This document shows positions 25,957-34,581 of a DNA stretch of 64,000 nucleotides, in pieces (within the stretch, counting starts at the first letter, position 1; each line of letters begins with the position of its first letter). The DNA is from Ferrimonas sediminicola (lineage in GTDB: Bacteria; Pseudomonadota; Gammaproteobacteria; Enterobacterales; Shewanellaceae): contig NZ_SWCI01000005.1 in the NCBI RefSeq assembly GCF_005116715.1, positions 186,001-250,000 on the forward strand, read 5' to 3'. The notes beneath the pieces were generated by a model. That model did no database searches and was not told the DNA's origin. It saw nothing but the letters and a program-made list of their open reading frames with translations. A program made the position numbers and the translations under genes.

Positions 25957-26877
25957 ATGTCACCCGAGATTGGTCCCTTGCTGCACAAATTCGAAATCCT
26001 GGTCGCCCTCAGCATCTTCGGGCTGCTGCCGCTCTACCTGAGCCTGATGCCCGGAATCCGGGTGGAGTCGCTGGTGGCCCTGAGAATCATCCTGGCCAGC
26101 GCCCTGCTGCTGGGGCTCTCCCTGACAGGAGGCCGGTGGCGCGCCATGGCCGCCCAGGTGCGGCGCCACCCGGGCTCGGCCCTCTGCTGCGTCCTCTCCG
26201 CCCCCCTGGTCACCGCCGCCGGGCTGCTCAGCGTCTGGGCCTTCATGAACCAGCAGATCCTCGCCGCCAGCCTGGGTCAGTACCTCTCCCCCTTTGTCTC
26301 TGTGATGCTGGCCCTGCTGCTGCTCAATGAGCGTCTCTCCCGGCTGCAGATACTGGCGCTGCTCACCGCGGCGGCCGGCCTGACGCTGCAGTTCGGTCAC
26401 CACAGCTTCTCCCTCGCGCTGGCCCTGATCATCGGCAGCCTGTTTGCCCTCTATGGCTTCCTCAAAAAACGCGCCCGGGTGGATACCCACACCTCGCTGA
26501 CCCTGGAGCATCTGACGGTGCTGCCCCTGGCCCTGGGTTACTGGGCCTACCAAAGCTGGCAGGGCAAAACCGGACTGCTGTCCGCGGACCACAGTGTCTG
26601 GCTGCAGTTGGGGTTTGCCCCGCTGATCCTGTTTGCCGTCACCCTGCTCAACCACGGCATTCAGAGGATCCGCTTCACCACCTTCGGCCTGATGCAGTTC
26701 ATCGATCCCAGCCTACAGTTTCTTTTGGGGGTCTGGGTGTTCAGCGAGCCCTGCCCACCGCAGCAGCTGATGGGGTTCGTGCTCATATGGGGAGGACTGG
26801 CTGCCGTTATCGGAAACCAACTGCGCCCACGAAAGCTCGGGGAGTGTCCCGGGGTAAGAAAACTCACCAACTCTTAG
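25957..26877 (+). CDS. RarD/EamA-family membrane permease (second copy)
   Basis: 306 residues, aligned along its length with the preceding gene: LPLYLSLMPGIRVESLVALRI against LPLYYALLPGAQMDELLALRI, NQQILAASLGQY against THGQVLAASLGFF, and LMQFIDPSLQFLLGVWVF against LMQYIEPSLQFLLATLVF. The two are clearly ancient tandem paralogues with many changes. This copy lacks the tryptophan-rich SWYSFTWAL segment and may differ in substrate. Start MSPEIGPLLHKFE at 25957 is the first plausible ATG. Confidence 0.84.
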   Translation: MSPEIGPLLHKFEILVALSIFGLLPLYLSLMPGIRVESLVALRIILASALLLGLSLTGGRWRAMAAQVRRHPGSALCCVLSAPLVTAAGLLSVWAFMNQQILAASLGQYLSPFVSVMLALLLLNERLSRLQILALLTAAAGLTLQFGHHSFSLALALIIGSLFALYGFLKKRARVDTHTSLTLEHLTVLPLALGYWAYQSWQGKTGLLSADHSVWLQLGFAPLILFAVTLLNHGIQRIRFTTFGLMQFIDPSLQFLLGVWVFSEPCPPQQLMGFVLIWGGLAAVIGNQLRPRKLGECPGVRKLTNS

Positions 26878-26955
26878 CCAATTTCCACAACATTGTATTT
26901 ACTCACCCACAGATCAACCACGTAAGCAATTGATATAAAAAGACTGTAAGCCTTG

Positions 26956-26968
26956 GCACAAGCTGTGC
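26956..26968 (+). promoter_or_regulatory. Operator-like palindrome upstream of the efflux operon
   Basis: GCACA-AGC-TGTGC, a perfect 5-bp inverted repeat. It is flanked by a wider GTAAG/CTTAC pair (about 26946-26985), 45 bases before the membrane-fusion gene. A repressor site is possible; no regulator gene is adjacent. Confidence 0.3.
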
Positions 26969-27012
26969 ATCTCCTGCGTATCTTACGAATAACGACACAA
27001 AGGAATTGCGCC

Positions 27013-28086
27013 ATGAAACGCCTCTCCCTGACCGCCCTCCCCCTGGTATGGATTCTCTCCGCCTGTGGCCAGGCCCCCGCCGCCGATGACACCAGCAAAG
27101 AAGCAGATGCCGCCAAAGAGGAGCAGGTCGTCACCCTGCCGGTGGAAACCCAACCTGTGGTCCAGGACACCGTTGCGTCCTACTACAGCTCCACCGCCAT
27201 CCTGGAGGCCCCGGAGGAGGCGATGGTGGTCAGCCGGGTCCCCGGAGTGATCACCCAGGTGAATGTCGAGGAGGGGGACATGGTCACCCAGGGTCAGGTA
27301 CTTGCCAGCATCGACCCCGAGCGCTACCGCTACAACCTCGACAAGGCCCAGGCCGAACTGGATGTGATCGACCAGGAGCTGAATCGTCTGAAAAAGATCG
27401 CCAACCAACAACTGGTCAGCGAAGAGGCGATGGCCAAACTTGAGTTCCGCCGCCTTTCCGCTATCGCGGATCGCGACCTGGCAGCCCTGCAACTGAAAGA
27501 GAGCCGCGCCGAAGCGCCTTTCGACGGTGTGGTCGCCAAGCGCCTGGTGAAGCGGGGCAACATGGCCGAGCAGTACAAGCAGCTGTTCTACATCGTTCGT
27601 CAGGATGAGCTGCACGGCATCCTCCACCTGCCGGAGCAGGAGCTGACCCAGGTCCGTAAAGGCCAGGTGGCGGAGTTGATTCTCAGCGGCGATGAGCGCA
27701 AGCACCAGGCCAACGTGCTGCGCATCAGCCCCATCGTCGACGCCGACACTGGCACCTTCAAGGTAACCCTGACCGTTCCCAATAGCCAGGGCAGTCTCAA
27801 GGCGGGCATGTTTGCCCGAGCCAGACTCAAATATGACGCTCACGAAGGCACCCTGGTGATCGCCAAAAACGCCCTGCTGCGCCAGGACCAGGGACACGCG
27901 GTGTTCGTTGTGGAAGCGGGCAAGGCCAAGCGCCGTGCCGTGGAGCTGGGTTACGAGGATGAGGGCCGGGTGGAGATCATCCAGGGACTGGCCCTGAACG
28001 ACCAGGTGGTGGTCCGCGGCCAGCACCAGCTCAAGGACGACGCCAGTGTGGAGGTGATCGCCCCGCTGCAACTGGCCCAGCGCTAA
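27013..28086 (+). CDS. RND efflux membrane-fusion protein (periplasmic adaptor lipoprotein)
   Basis: 357 residues with a lipobox (LVWILSACGQ), so it should be lipid anchored to the inner membrane. It then has the barrel-sandwich hybrid half GVITQVNVEEGDMVTQGQVLA, a helical hairpin (about 110-165), the second lipoyl half FDGVVAKRLVKRGN, and the beta-barrel and membrane-proximal domains. It links the two RND pumps downstream to an outer-membrane channel that is not encoded here (a TolC-type protein elsewhere would be needed). It is the first gene of the operon. The ATG is preceded by AGGA. Confidence 0.93.
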   Translation: MKRLSLTALPLVWILSACGQAPAADDTSKEADAAKEEQVVTLPVETQPVVQDTVASYYSSTAILEAPEEAMVVSRVPGVITQVNVEEGDMVTQGQVLASIDPERYRYNLDKAQAELDVIDQELNRLKKIANQQLVSEEAMAKLEFRRLSAIADRDLAALQLKESRAEAPFDGVVAKRLVKRGNMAEQYKQLFYIVRQDELHGILHLPEQELTQVRKGQVAELILSGDERKHQANVLRISPIVDADTGTFKVTLTVPNSQGSLKAGMFARARLKYDAHEGTLVIAKNALLRQDQGHAVFVVEAGKAKRRAVELGYEDEGRVEIIQGLALNDQVVVRGQHQLKDDASVEVIAPLQLAQR

Positions 28087-28095
28087 GGACGGACC

Positions 28096-31000
28096 ATGGG
28101 AATCATCAACACCTCAGTAAAACGCCCGGTGACCGTGTGGATGTTCATCCTGGCCATCGTCATGTTTGGCCTGGTGGGCCTGAGCCGCCTCAGCGTCAAC
28201 CTGCTGCCCGACATGAGCTACCCCACCCTGACGGTGCGCACCCTCTACCCCGGCGCCGCCCCGGCGGAGGTGGAGCAGCTGGTCAGCAAGCCCATCGAGG
28301 AGTCCGTGGGCGTGGTCAAGGGACTGCGCCAGGTCTCCTCCACCTCCAGAGCCGGACTCTCCGACGTTCACCTGGAGTTTGAGTGGGGCACCGACATGGA
28401 TCTGGCCGCCCTGGACAGCCGGGAGAAACTGGATGCCATCGAACTGCCTCTGGATGTGGATAAGCCCCTTATTCTGCGCTTTAACCCCAACCTGGACCCA
28501 ATCGTACGCCTGGCGGTCACCACCGGCGACAGCAACGACGCTGCCCTGGTGCAGATGCGTACCTGGGTGGAGGAGGAGCTCAAACGCACCCTGGAAACCG
28601 TCCCCGGCGTGGCCTCGGTACGCCCCTCTGGCGGCCTGGAGCAGGAGGTGCAGATCCTCATCGACCAACAGAAGCTGGCCCAGCTGAACCTCACCGCCGC
28701 CCAGTTGATCGAGCGCATCCGCAGCGAAAACCTCAACCTCTCCGCCGGTAAGCTGACCCAAGGGGATCAGGAGCTGCTGATCCGCACCCTCAATCAGTTC
28801 CAGAACCTGGAGGAGCTGCGCCAGATGGTGGTCTACCGCGACAACCAGCGCCAGGTGCGCCTGTTTGAGGTGGCCCAGGTCAAAGACAGCTTCAAGGAGC
28901 GGGACAACATCGCCCGCAGCCAGGGTCAGGAAGCGGTGGAACTGGCCATCTACAAGGAGGGGGATGCCAACACCGTCGCGGTGGCCCAGGCCCTGAAGGC
29001 CAAGCTCAAAACCCTGGAGGAGGAGACCCCCTACCCCATCAACCTGCTCTACGATCAGTCCCGCTTCATTGAGAACGCGGTCGATGAGGTGACCAGCGCC
29101 GCCCTGGTGGGCGCCGTACTGGCGATGGCGGTGATCTTCCTGTTCCTCGGCCAGCTCAAGCCCACCATGATCATCTCCCTCTCCATCCCGGTGTCGGTGA
29201 TCGCCACCTTCAACCTGATGTACTTCGCCGGCATCAGCCTCAACATCATGTCTCTGGGTGGCATCGCCCTGGCGGTGGGCCTGCTGGTAGACAACGCCAT
29301 CGTGGTGCTAGAGAACATCGACCGTCGCCGCCGCCTGGGCGATGATCTGCACCGGGCCGCCGAGACCGGCACCCGGGAAGTAAGCGGTGCCATCGTCGCC
29401 TCCACCCTCACCACCCTGGCGGTGTTCGTGCCGCTGATCTTCGTCGACGGCATCGCCGGCCAGCTGTTTGCCGACCAGGCGATGACGGTCACCTTCGCCC
29501 TGATCGCCTCCCTGCTGGTGGCCCTGTCCGCCATCCCCATGCTCTCTTCGCGCAGGGGGATTGAGCTGAAGGTCAATCCCAATGACCAACCCAAGGCCAG
29601 GCCCACCACCCGCTGGGGCAAGGTGCGCCACCAGGCGGCGACGGTGTTCAGCTTCCCCTTGGTGCTGCTGTTCTCCTATATTCCCAGCCTGGTGATTGGG
29701 GTGGTGATGGTGGTGATTCGCGCCCTGCGCAAACTGTTCGCCCTGCTGCTCACCCCCGTACTCTGGGGCTTTGACCGCCTCTACGGCGCCCTCTCCTGGG
29801 CCTACCCCAAGCTGCTGAACCTGGCCCTGAATGCCCGGCTGCTGACCCTGGGCGTGGCGGTGACGGTCACCGCCCTGGCCTTCTCCCTGGCCCCGCGCCT
29901 GGGGATGGAACTGATCCCCCCCATGAACCAGGGTGAATTCTATCTGGAGGTGCAGTTGCCACCGGGTACCGAGGTCAGTCACACCGACAAGGTGTTGCGC
30001 CACCTGGCGGACAGCCTGATGGATGACGGCGCGGTGGACAGGGTCTATTCCCAGGCGGGCAGCGGTGGCCTGTTGAGCTCCGCCTCCCAGATTGGCGGCG
30101 AAAACTGGGGCCGGCTGCAGGTGGTGCTCAGTGACGCCAATCAGCAGCCGCGGGTGATGAGCGCCCTGCGCCACAGCGCCTCGCGCGTACCGGATCTGGA
30201 ATATGCAGCCCAGTCGCCGGAGCTGTTCAGCTTCAAGACCCCTCTGGAGCTGGAGATCAGCGGCTATGACCTGGGTATGCTGGGTCTGGCCAGCGGTCAG
30301 GTGGCGGCCACCCTGGCCCAGTCTGACCGGTTCAAGGATATACAGAACAGCCTCAAGGAGGGCCAGCCCGAGCTGACCATCCGCTTCGACCACGCCAAGT
30401 TGGCGTCTCTGGGACTGACCGCCCCGGAGGTGGCCAGCCGGGTCGCCTCGGTGATCGGCGGCAGTGTGGCCTCCAGGTACACGGTGCGTGACCGCAAGAT
30501 CGACATTCTGGTGCGAGCCCTGCCCAGCCAGCGGGACCAGCACGAGGACCTGGCCGGCCTGATCGTCAATCCGGGTTCCGAGCGCCCCATCGCCCTGGAT
30601 GCGGTGGCCAGCATCAAGGAGGAGATTGGCCCCGCCTCCATCAACCGTATCGCCCAGCAGCGGGTGGCCATCGTCTCCGCCAACCTGGCCTACGGCTCCC
30701 TCAAGGAGGGCGTGGTCGCCGCCTCTGCCCTGCTGGAGTCAATCTCCCTGCCCCCAGGCACCAGCATCCAGTTTGGCGGCCAGAATGAGGAGATGGAGCA
30801 CTCGCTGAACTCCCTCTATATCGCCCTGGGTCTGGCGGTGTTCCTGGTCTACCTGGTGATGGCCAGCCAGTTTGAATCCCTGCTGCACCCCCTGCTGATC
30901 CTGGCGGCGGTGCCCATGGCCCTGGCCGGCAGTGTCTATGGCCTGTGGCTCACCGACACCCACATCTCGGTGATCGTCTTCATCGGTCTGATCATGTTGG

Positions 31001-31323
31001 CGGGCATCGTGGTGAACAACGCCATCGTCCTGGTGGACCGCATCAACCAGCTGCGCCAGGAGGGCGTGGAGCGTGGCCAGGCCATCATGGAAGCGGCCCA
31101 CTCAAGGCTGCGCCCGATCCTGATGACCACCCTCACCACCACCCTGGGCCTGGCCCCCATGGCCATCGGCCTGGGCGAAGGCGCCGAGATGCGTGCCCCC
31201 ATGGCCATTACCGTAATTGCCGGGCTGATGATCTCCACCCTGCTTACCCTGGTGGTGCTGCCGGTGCTCTACAGCCTGTTCGACAACAAGCAGTTTGCCA
31301 TGGAGGGGCAGCATGACCACTAA
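28096..31323 (+). CDS. RND efflux pump permease (first of two)
   Basis: 1075 residues of the HAE1/AcrB superfamily. It has a single N-terminal helix (VKRPVTVWMFILAIVMFGLVG), a large periplasmic loop, helices 2-6 with GLLVDNAIVVLEN near residue 399, a second periplasmic loop, and helices 8-12 (VVNNAIVLVDRIN; LRPILMTTLTTTLGLAPMAIG). In AcrB the helix-4 motif has two aspartates; here it is Asp-Asn, as in some other RND branches. It exports drugs or lipophilic toxins using the proton gradient. It starts 9 bases after the adaptor gene and overlaps the next pump gene by 11. Confidence 0.93.
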   Translation: MGIINTSVKRPVTVWMFILAIVMFGLVGLSRLSVNLLPDMSYPTLTVRTLYPGAAPAEVEQLVSKPIEESVGVVKGLRQVSSTSRAGLSDVHLEFEWGTDMDLAALDSREKLDAIELPLDVDKPLILRFNPNLDPIVRLAVTTGDSNDAALVQMRTWVEEELKRTLETVPGVASVRPSGGLEQEVQILIDQQKLAQLNLTAAQLIERIRSENLNLSAGKLTQGDQELLIRTLNQFQNLEELRQMVVYRDNQRQVRLFEVAQVKDSFKERDNIARSQGQEAVELAIYKEGDANTVAVAQALKAKLKTLEEETPYPINLLYDQSRFIENAVDEVTSAALVGAVLAMAVIFLFLGQLKPTMIISLSIPVSVIATFNLMYFAGISLNIMSLGGIALAVGLLVDNAIVVLENIDRRRRLGDDLHRAAETGTREVSGAIVASTLTTLAVFVPLIFVDGIAGQLFADQAMTVTFALIASLLVALSAIPMLSSRRGIELKVNPNDQPKARPTTRWGKVRHQAATVFSFPLVLLFSYIPSLVIGVVMVVIRALRKLFALLLTPVLWGFDRLYGALSWAYPKLLNLALNARLLTLGVAVTVTALAFSLAPRLGMELIPPMNQGEFYLEVQLPPGTEVSHTDKVLRHLADSLMDDGAVDRVYSQAGSGGLLSSASQIGGENWGRLQVVLSDANQQPRVMSALRHSASRVPDLEYAAQSPELFSFKTPLELEISGYDLGMLGLASGQVAATLAQSDRFKDIQNSLKEGQPELTIRFDHAKLASLGLTAPEVASRVASVIGGSVASRYTVRDRKIDILVRALPSQRDQHEDLAGLIVNPGSERPIALDAVASIKEEIGPASINRIAQQRVAIVSANLAYGSLKEGVVAASALLESISLPPGTSIQFGGQNEEMEHSLNSLYIALGLAVFLVYLVMASQFESLLHPLLILAAVPMALAGSVYGLWLTDTHISVIVFIGLIMLAGIVVNNAIVLVDRINQLRQEGVERGQAIMEAAHSRLRPILMTTLTTTLGLAPMAIGLGEGAEMRAPMAITVIAGLMISTLLTLVVLPVLYSLFDNKQFAMEGQHDH

Positions 31324-34300
31324 TCTGACCAAGCTGGCGCTGAAGAGGCCGGTGACCATCACCATGGCCTTCCTGGCGATGCTGCTGATGGGGCTGGTCT
31401 CCAGCCGGCTGCTGCCCCTGGAGATGTTCCCCGGTCTGGAGATCCCCCAGATCATGGTGGAGGTGCCCTACCAGGGTGCCTCACCCCAGGAGGTGGAGCG
31501 CGGCATTACCACGGTGCTGGAGGAGTCCCTGGCCACCCTGAGTGATGTGAAGAGCATGCGCTCCCACTCCACCGAGAATGGCGCCTTTATCGAGATGCGC
31601 TTCGACTGGGGTGTGCCCATCGCCACCAAGACGGTGGAGGCCAGGGAGCGCCTGGACTCGGTGCGTCATCTGTTGCCCACCGACGTCGAAAGGGTGCTAC
31701 TGCGCCAGTTCTCCACCGCAGACATGCCCATCTACACCCTGAGGATCTCCTCCAAACGGGATCTCAGCGGCGCCTATGATCTGCTGGAGAGCCAGCTCAA
31801 ACGCCCATTGGAGCGTCTGCCTGGGGTCTCCCAGGTCACCCTCTACGGTGTGGACAAGCCCCGCATCGAGATTCGCGTCGATGCCGATGCCCTGGCCACC
31901 ATGGGGATCAACCCTGACAAGCTGCAGCAAAGGCTGAACCAAGAGAACTTTACCCTCAGTGGCGGCACCCTGCGCAGTCAGCAGACCCTGTGGCAGCTCT
32001 CGCCCAAGGGGGAGTTCCGCAGCGTCAGTGAAATCGAGAATCTGGTGCTGCGTCCCGGCCTGCGTCTCGGCGATGTGGCCGAGATTGGCTACACCCAGGC
32101 AGAGCGCATCGATGGCCGTCACCTCAACCGTGCCTACGCCATCGGCCTGGACATCTTCAAGGAGTCCGGCGCCAACCTGGTGGAAGTGGCCGACCGGGTG
32201 ACCAAGGTGATCGCCCAGGCCAACGACAACCCTCAGTTTCAGGGGATCGAGCTGTTCTCCATGGATGACCAGGCCCAGGGGGTAAAAAGTTCACTCCACG
32301 ACCTGCTGATGGCCGGTCTGATAGGCGCAGGGCTCTCCTTCGGAGTGCTGTTCCTGTTCCTGCGCAACATTCCCATGACCCTGATTGTGGTGGTGTCGGT
32401 GCCCATCTCCATCGCCATCACCCTGGCGGCCATGTACCTGATGAACTACAGCCTCAATATCCTGTCGATGATGGGTCTGCTGCTGGCGGTGGGAATGCTG
32501 ATCGACAACTCGGTGGTGGTGACCGAGTCGGTGCTGCAGGCTCAGGAGAGCGGCAAGTACAAGGGCACCAGAGAGGCGATTCTGGCTGGGGTCAACAAGG
32601 TGGCCCTGGCGGTGATGGCCGGCACCCTGACCACCATCATCGTCTTCCTGCCGAACATCTTCGGCACCAAGGTGCAGCTGACCATGTTCCTGGAGCATGT
32701 GGCCATCGCCATCTGCATCTCGCTGCTGGCGTCGCTGCTGCTGGCCAAGACCCTGCTGCCGCTGCTTCTCTCCCGCCTCAAGGGACTGAAATCCAGCCCC
32801 AAGGGCAGCAGCTGCCACCCCAGATACAGAAAGTGGCTGACCCGCTGCCTGGAGTGGCCCAAGACCTCTGGGGTCATCGCCCTGGTACTGCTCGCCAGCA
32901 CCGCCCTGCCCATCAGCCAGGTTAAGATGGCGGACGATGACGATGACAACACCCGCCTCTATCTGCGCTACCACCTGCAGGAGCGTCAGCCGGTGGCCGT
33001 TACCGAGGCGATGGTGGACAGAGTGGAGGAGTACCTGTTTGCCAACCAGGCGGCGCTGGGGTTTGACAGCATCTACAGCTACTACGCCACCGACAACGCC
33101 ACCACCACCCTGATCATGCGCGAAGAGTTGCCGGCGACCATCGAGGCCATCAAGCAGACCATCCGCGACAACATGCCCAGTCTGGCCAATGCCGAGCCTG
33201 AATTCGGTTGGGGCGGCGGTGATGACAGCGGCATGAGGATCACCCTCACCGGCCGCTCCACCACGGTGCTGATGGAGCTGGCGGAGCAGCTGGTTCCCCT
33301 GATGAACCGCATTGAGGGACTGGAAGATGTGCGCTCCGACGCTGGTGCCGGTCAGCAGGAGCTGGTGGTGCAGTTCGACCGTCAACTGCTCTCCCGGCTG
33401 GGACTGGAGGTGAGTGATGCCGCCCAGACCCTGGCCCTGGCGGTGCGCGGCCAGAACCTGCGCTCCTTCCGCCACGATCCCAGCGGTGAGATTCAGATCT
33501 TCCTCGCCTGGGAGCGTCAGTGGCGCGATTCCCTGCAGCAGTTGAAGCAGCTGCCCATCGTCCGCGACGGCGAGCGGGTCTACACCCTGGAGATGCTGGC
33601 CAGCATCGCTGCCCAGCCTCAGCTGCAGGGGATCCGTCACTTCAACCGCCAGACCGCACTGACCATCGGCGGCAACGTGGAGGAGCGATCCATGGACGAG
33701 GTGCGCGACGATCTGACCAAGGTGCTGGATTCCATCCACTGGCCTCCCGGCTACGAGTACAGTTTTGGCGGCGGCTTCCGCCAACAACAGGACAGCGAGC
33801 AGATCATGATGATCAACATGCTGCTGGCCATCGCCATGATCTACATCGTCATGGCCGCCCTGTTTGAGTCGCTGCTGCTGCCCACGGCGGTGATCACCTC
33901 CATCCTGTTCTCCATCACCGGGGTCTACTGGACCTTTATGGCGCTGGGACAGGAGATGTCCATCATGGGGATGATCGGCATCCTGATCCTGATGGGGGTG
34001 GTGGTGAACAACGGCATCGTGCTGGTGGACCAGATCAACCAGCGCGAACCGGACATCGATCGCCTCAAGCTGGCCATTGTCGACGCCGCCACCTCACGGC
34101 TGCGACCTGTGCTGATGACCGTGGCTACCACGGTGCTGGGGCTGGTGCCTCTGGCCCTGAATGACACCCGCCTGGCCGGCGGCGGCCCCTCCTATACCCC
34201 CATGGCCCTGGCGATCATCGGTGGCCTGCTGTTCTCCACCGTCACCAGCCTGTTCCTGGTGCCCTACTGCTACCTGTTGCTGAGCCGCATGCGCCACTTC

Positions 34301-34363
34301 TATGCCCAGCGCTGCGCCCACATCAAGCAGTGGAGCGACGCCAAGTTGCCCAATTGGATGTAG
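31313..34363 (+). CDS. RND efflux pump permease (second of two)
   Basis: 1016 residues of the same superfamily but well diverged from its neighbour. LALKRPVTITMAFLAMLLMGLV starts it, LAVGMLIDNSVVVTES (near residue 396) marks helix 4, and MGVVVNNGIVLVDQIN and LRPVLMTVATTVLGLVPLA mark helices 10-11. A run of acidic residues (ADDDDDNTR) opens the second periplasmic loop. With one adaptor and two pump genes the operon resembles MdtABC-type heteromeric systems, so a mixed trimer is likely. Start at 31313 has GGAGGGG just upstream. Confidence 0.92.
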   Translation: MTTNLTKLALKRPVTITMAFLAMLLMGLVSSRLLPLEMFPGLEIPQIMVEVPYQGASPQEVERGITTVLEESLATLSDVKSMRSHSTENGAFIEMRFDWGVPIATKTVEARERLDSVRHLLPTDVERVLLRQFSTADMPIYTLRISSKRDLSGAYDLLESQLKRPLERLPGVSQVTLYGVDKPRIEIRVDADALATMGINPDKLQQRLNQENFTLSGGTLRSQQTLWQLSPKGEFRSVSEIENLVLRPGLRLGDVAEIGYTQAERIDGRHLNRAYAIGLDIFKESGANLVEVADRVTKVIAQANDNPQFQGIELFSMDDQAQGVKSSLHDLLMAGLIGAGLSFGVLFLFLRNIPMTLIVVVSVPISIAITLAAMYLMNYSLNILSMMGLLLAVGMLIDNSVVVTESVLQAQESGKYKGTREAILAGVNKVALAVMAGTLTTIIVFLPNIFGTKVQLTMFLEHVAIAICISLLASLLLAKTLLPLLLSRLKGLKSSPKGSSCHPRYRKWLTRCLEWPKTSGVIALVLLASTALPISQVKMADDDDDNTRLYLRYHLQERQPVAVTEAMVDRVEEYLFANQAALGFDSIYSYYATDNATTTLIMREELPATIEAIKQTIRDNMPSLANAEPEFGWGGGDDSGMRITLTGRSTTVLMELAEQLVPLMNRIEGLEDVRSDAGAGQQELVVQFDRQLLSRLGLEVSDAAQTLALAVRGQNLRSFRHDPSGEIQIFLAWERQWRDSLQQLKQLPIVRDGERVYTLEMLASIAAQPQLQGIRHFNRQTALTIGGNVEERSMDEVRDDLTKVLDSIHWPPGYEYSFGGGFRQQQDSEQIMMINMLLAIAMIYIVMAALFESLLLPTAVITSILFSITGVYWTFMALGQEMSIMGMIGILILMGVVVNNGIVLVDQINQREPDIDRLKLAIVDAATSRLRPVLMTVATTVLGLVPLALNDTRLAGGGPSYTPMALAIIGGLLFSTVTSLFLVPYCYLLLSRMRHFYAQRCAHIKQWSDAKLPNWM

Positions 34364-34380
34364 AGATTCCCAAGGTCTTT

Positions 34381-34406
34381 GGGAGGCTTCGGCCTCCCCT
34401 TTTTTT
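34381..34406 (+). terminator. Rho-independent terminator of the RND efflux operon
   Basis: GGGAGGC, loop TTCG, GCCTCCC, then CTTTTTTT. It lies 18 bases after the stop of the second pump. Confidence 0.92.
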
Positions 34407-34508
34407 GCCTGCCGATTACCACCGCTAAGCAAAAAGTTTAGCCAAATTTATTCAAAGGCTTATTTCAGCTCTCTTTAGACCGGAGCGCGATGATTCAGAC
34501 GATTTGGT

Positions 34509-34514
34509 TATAAT
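34509..34514 (+). promoter_or_regulatory. Candidate -10 element of the TonB-dependent receptor
   Basis: A perfect TATAAT lies 68 bases before the ATG, in an AT-rich 175-base gap. No convincing -35 stands 17 bases upstream, which suggests an activator. No clear Fur box was seen. Confidence 0.45.
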
Positions 34515-34581
34515 TCTGCCATTTTGGAAATGTTAACATCCTCACACTTTCATATTCACTTTAGTTATTTGGATAGTACGG

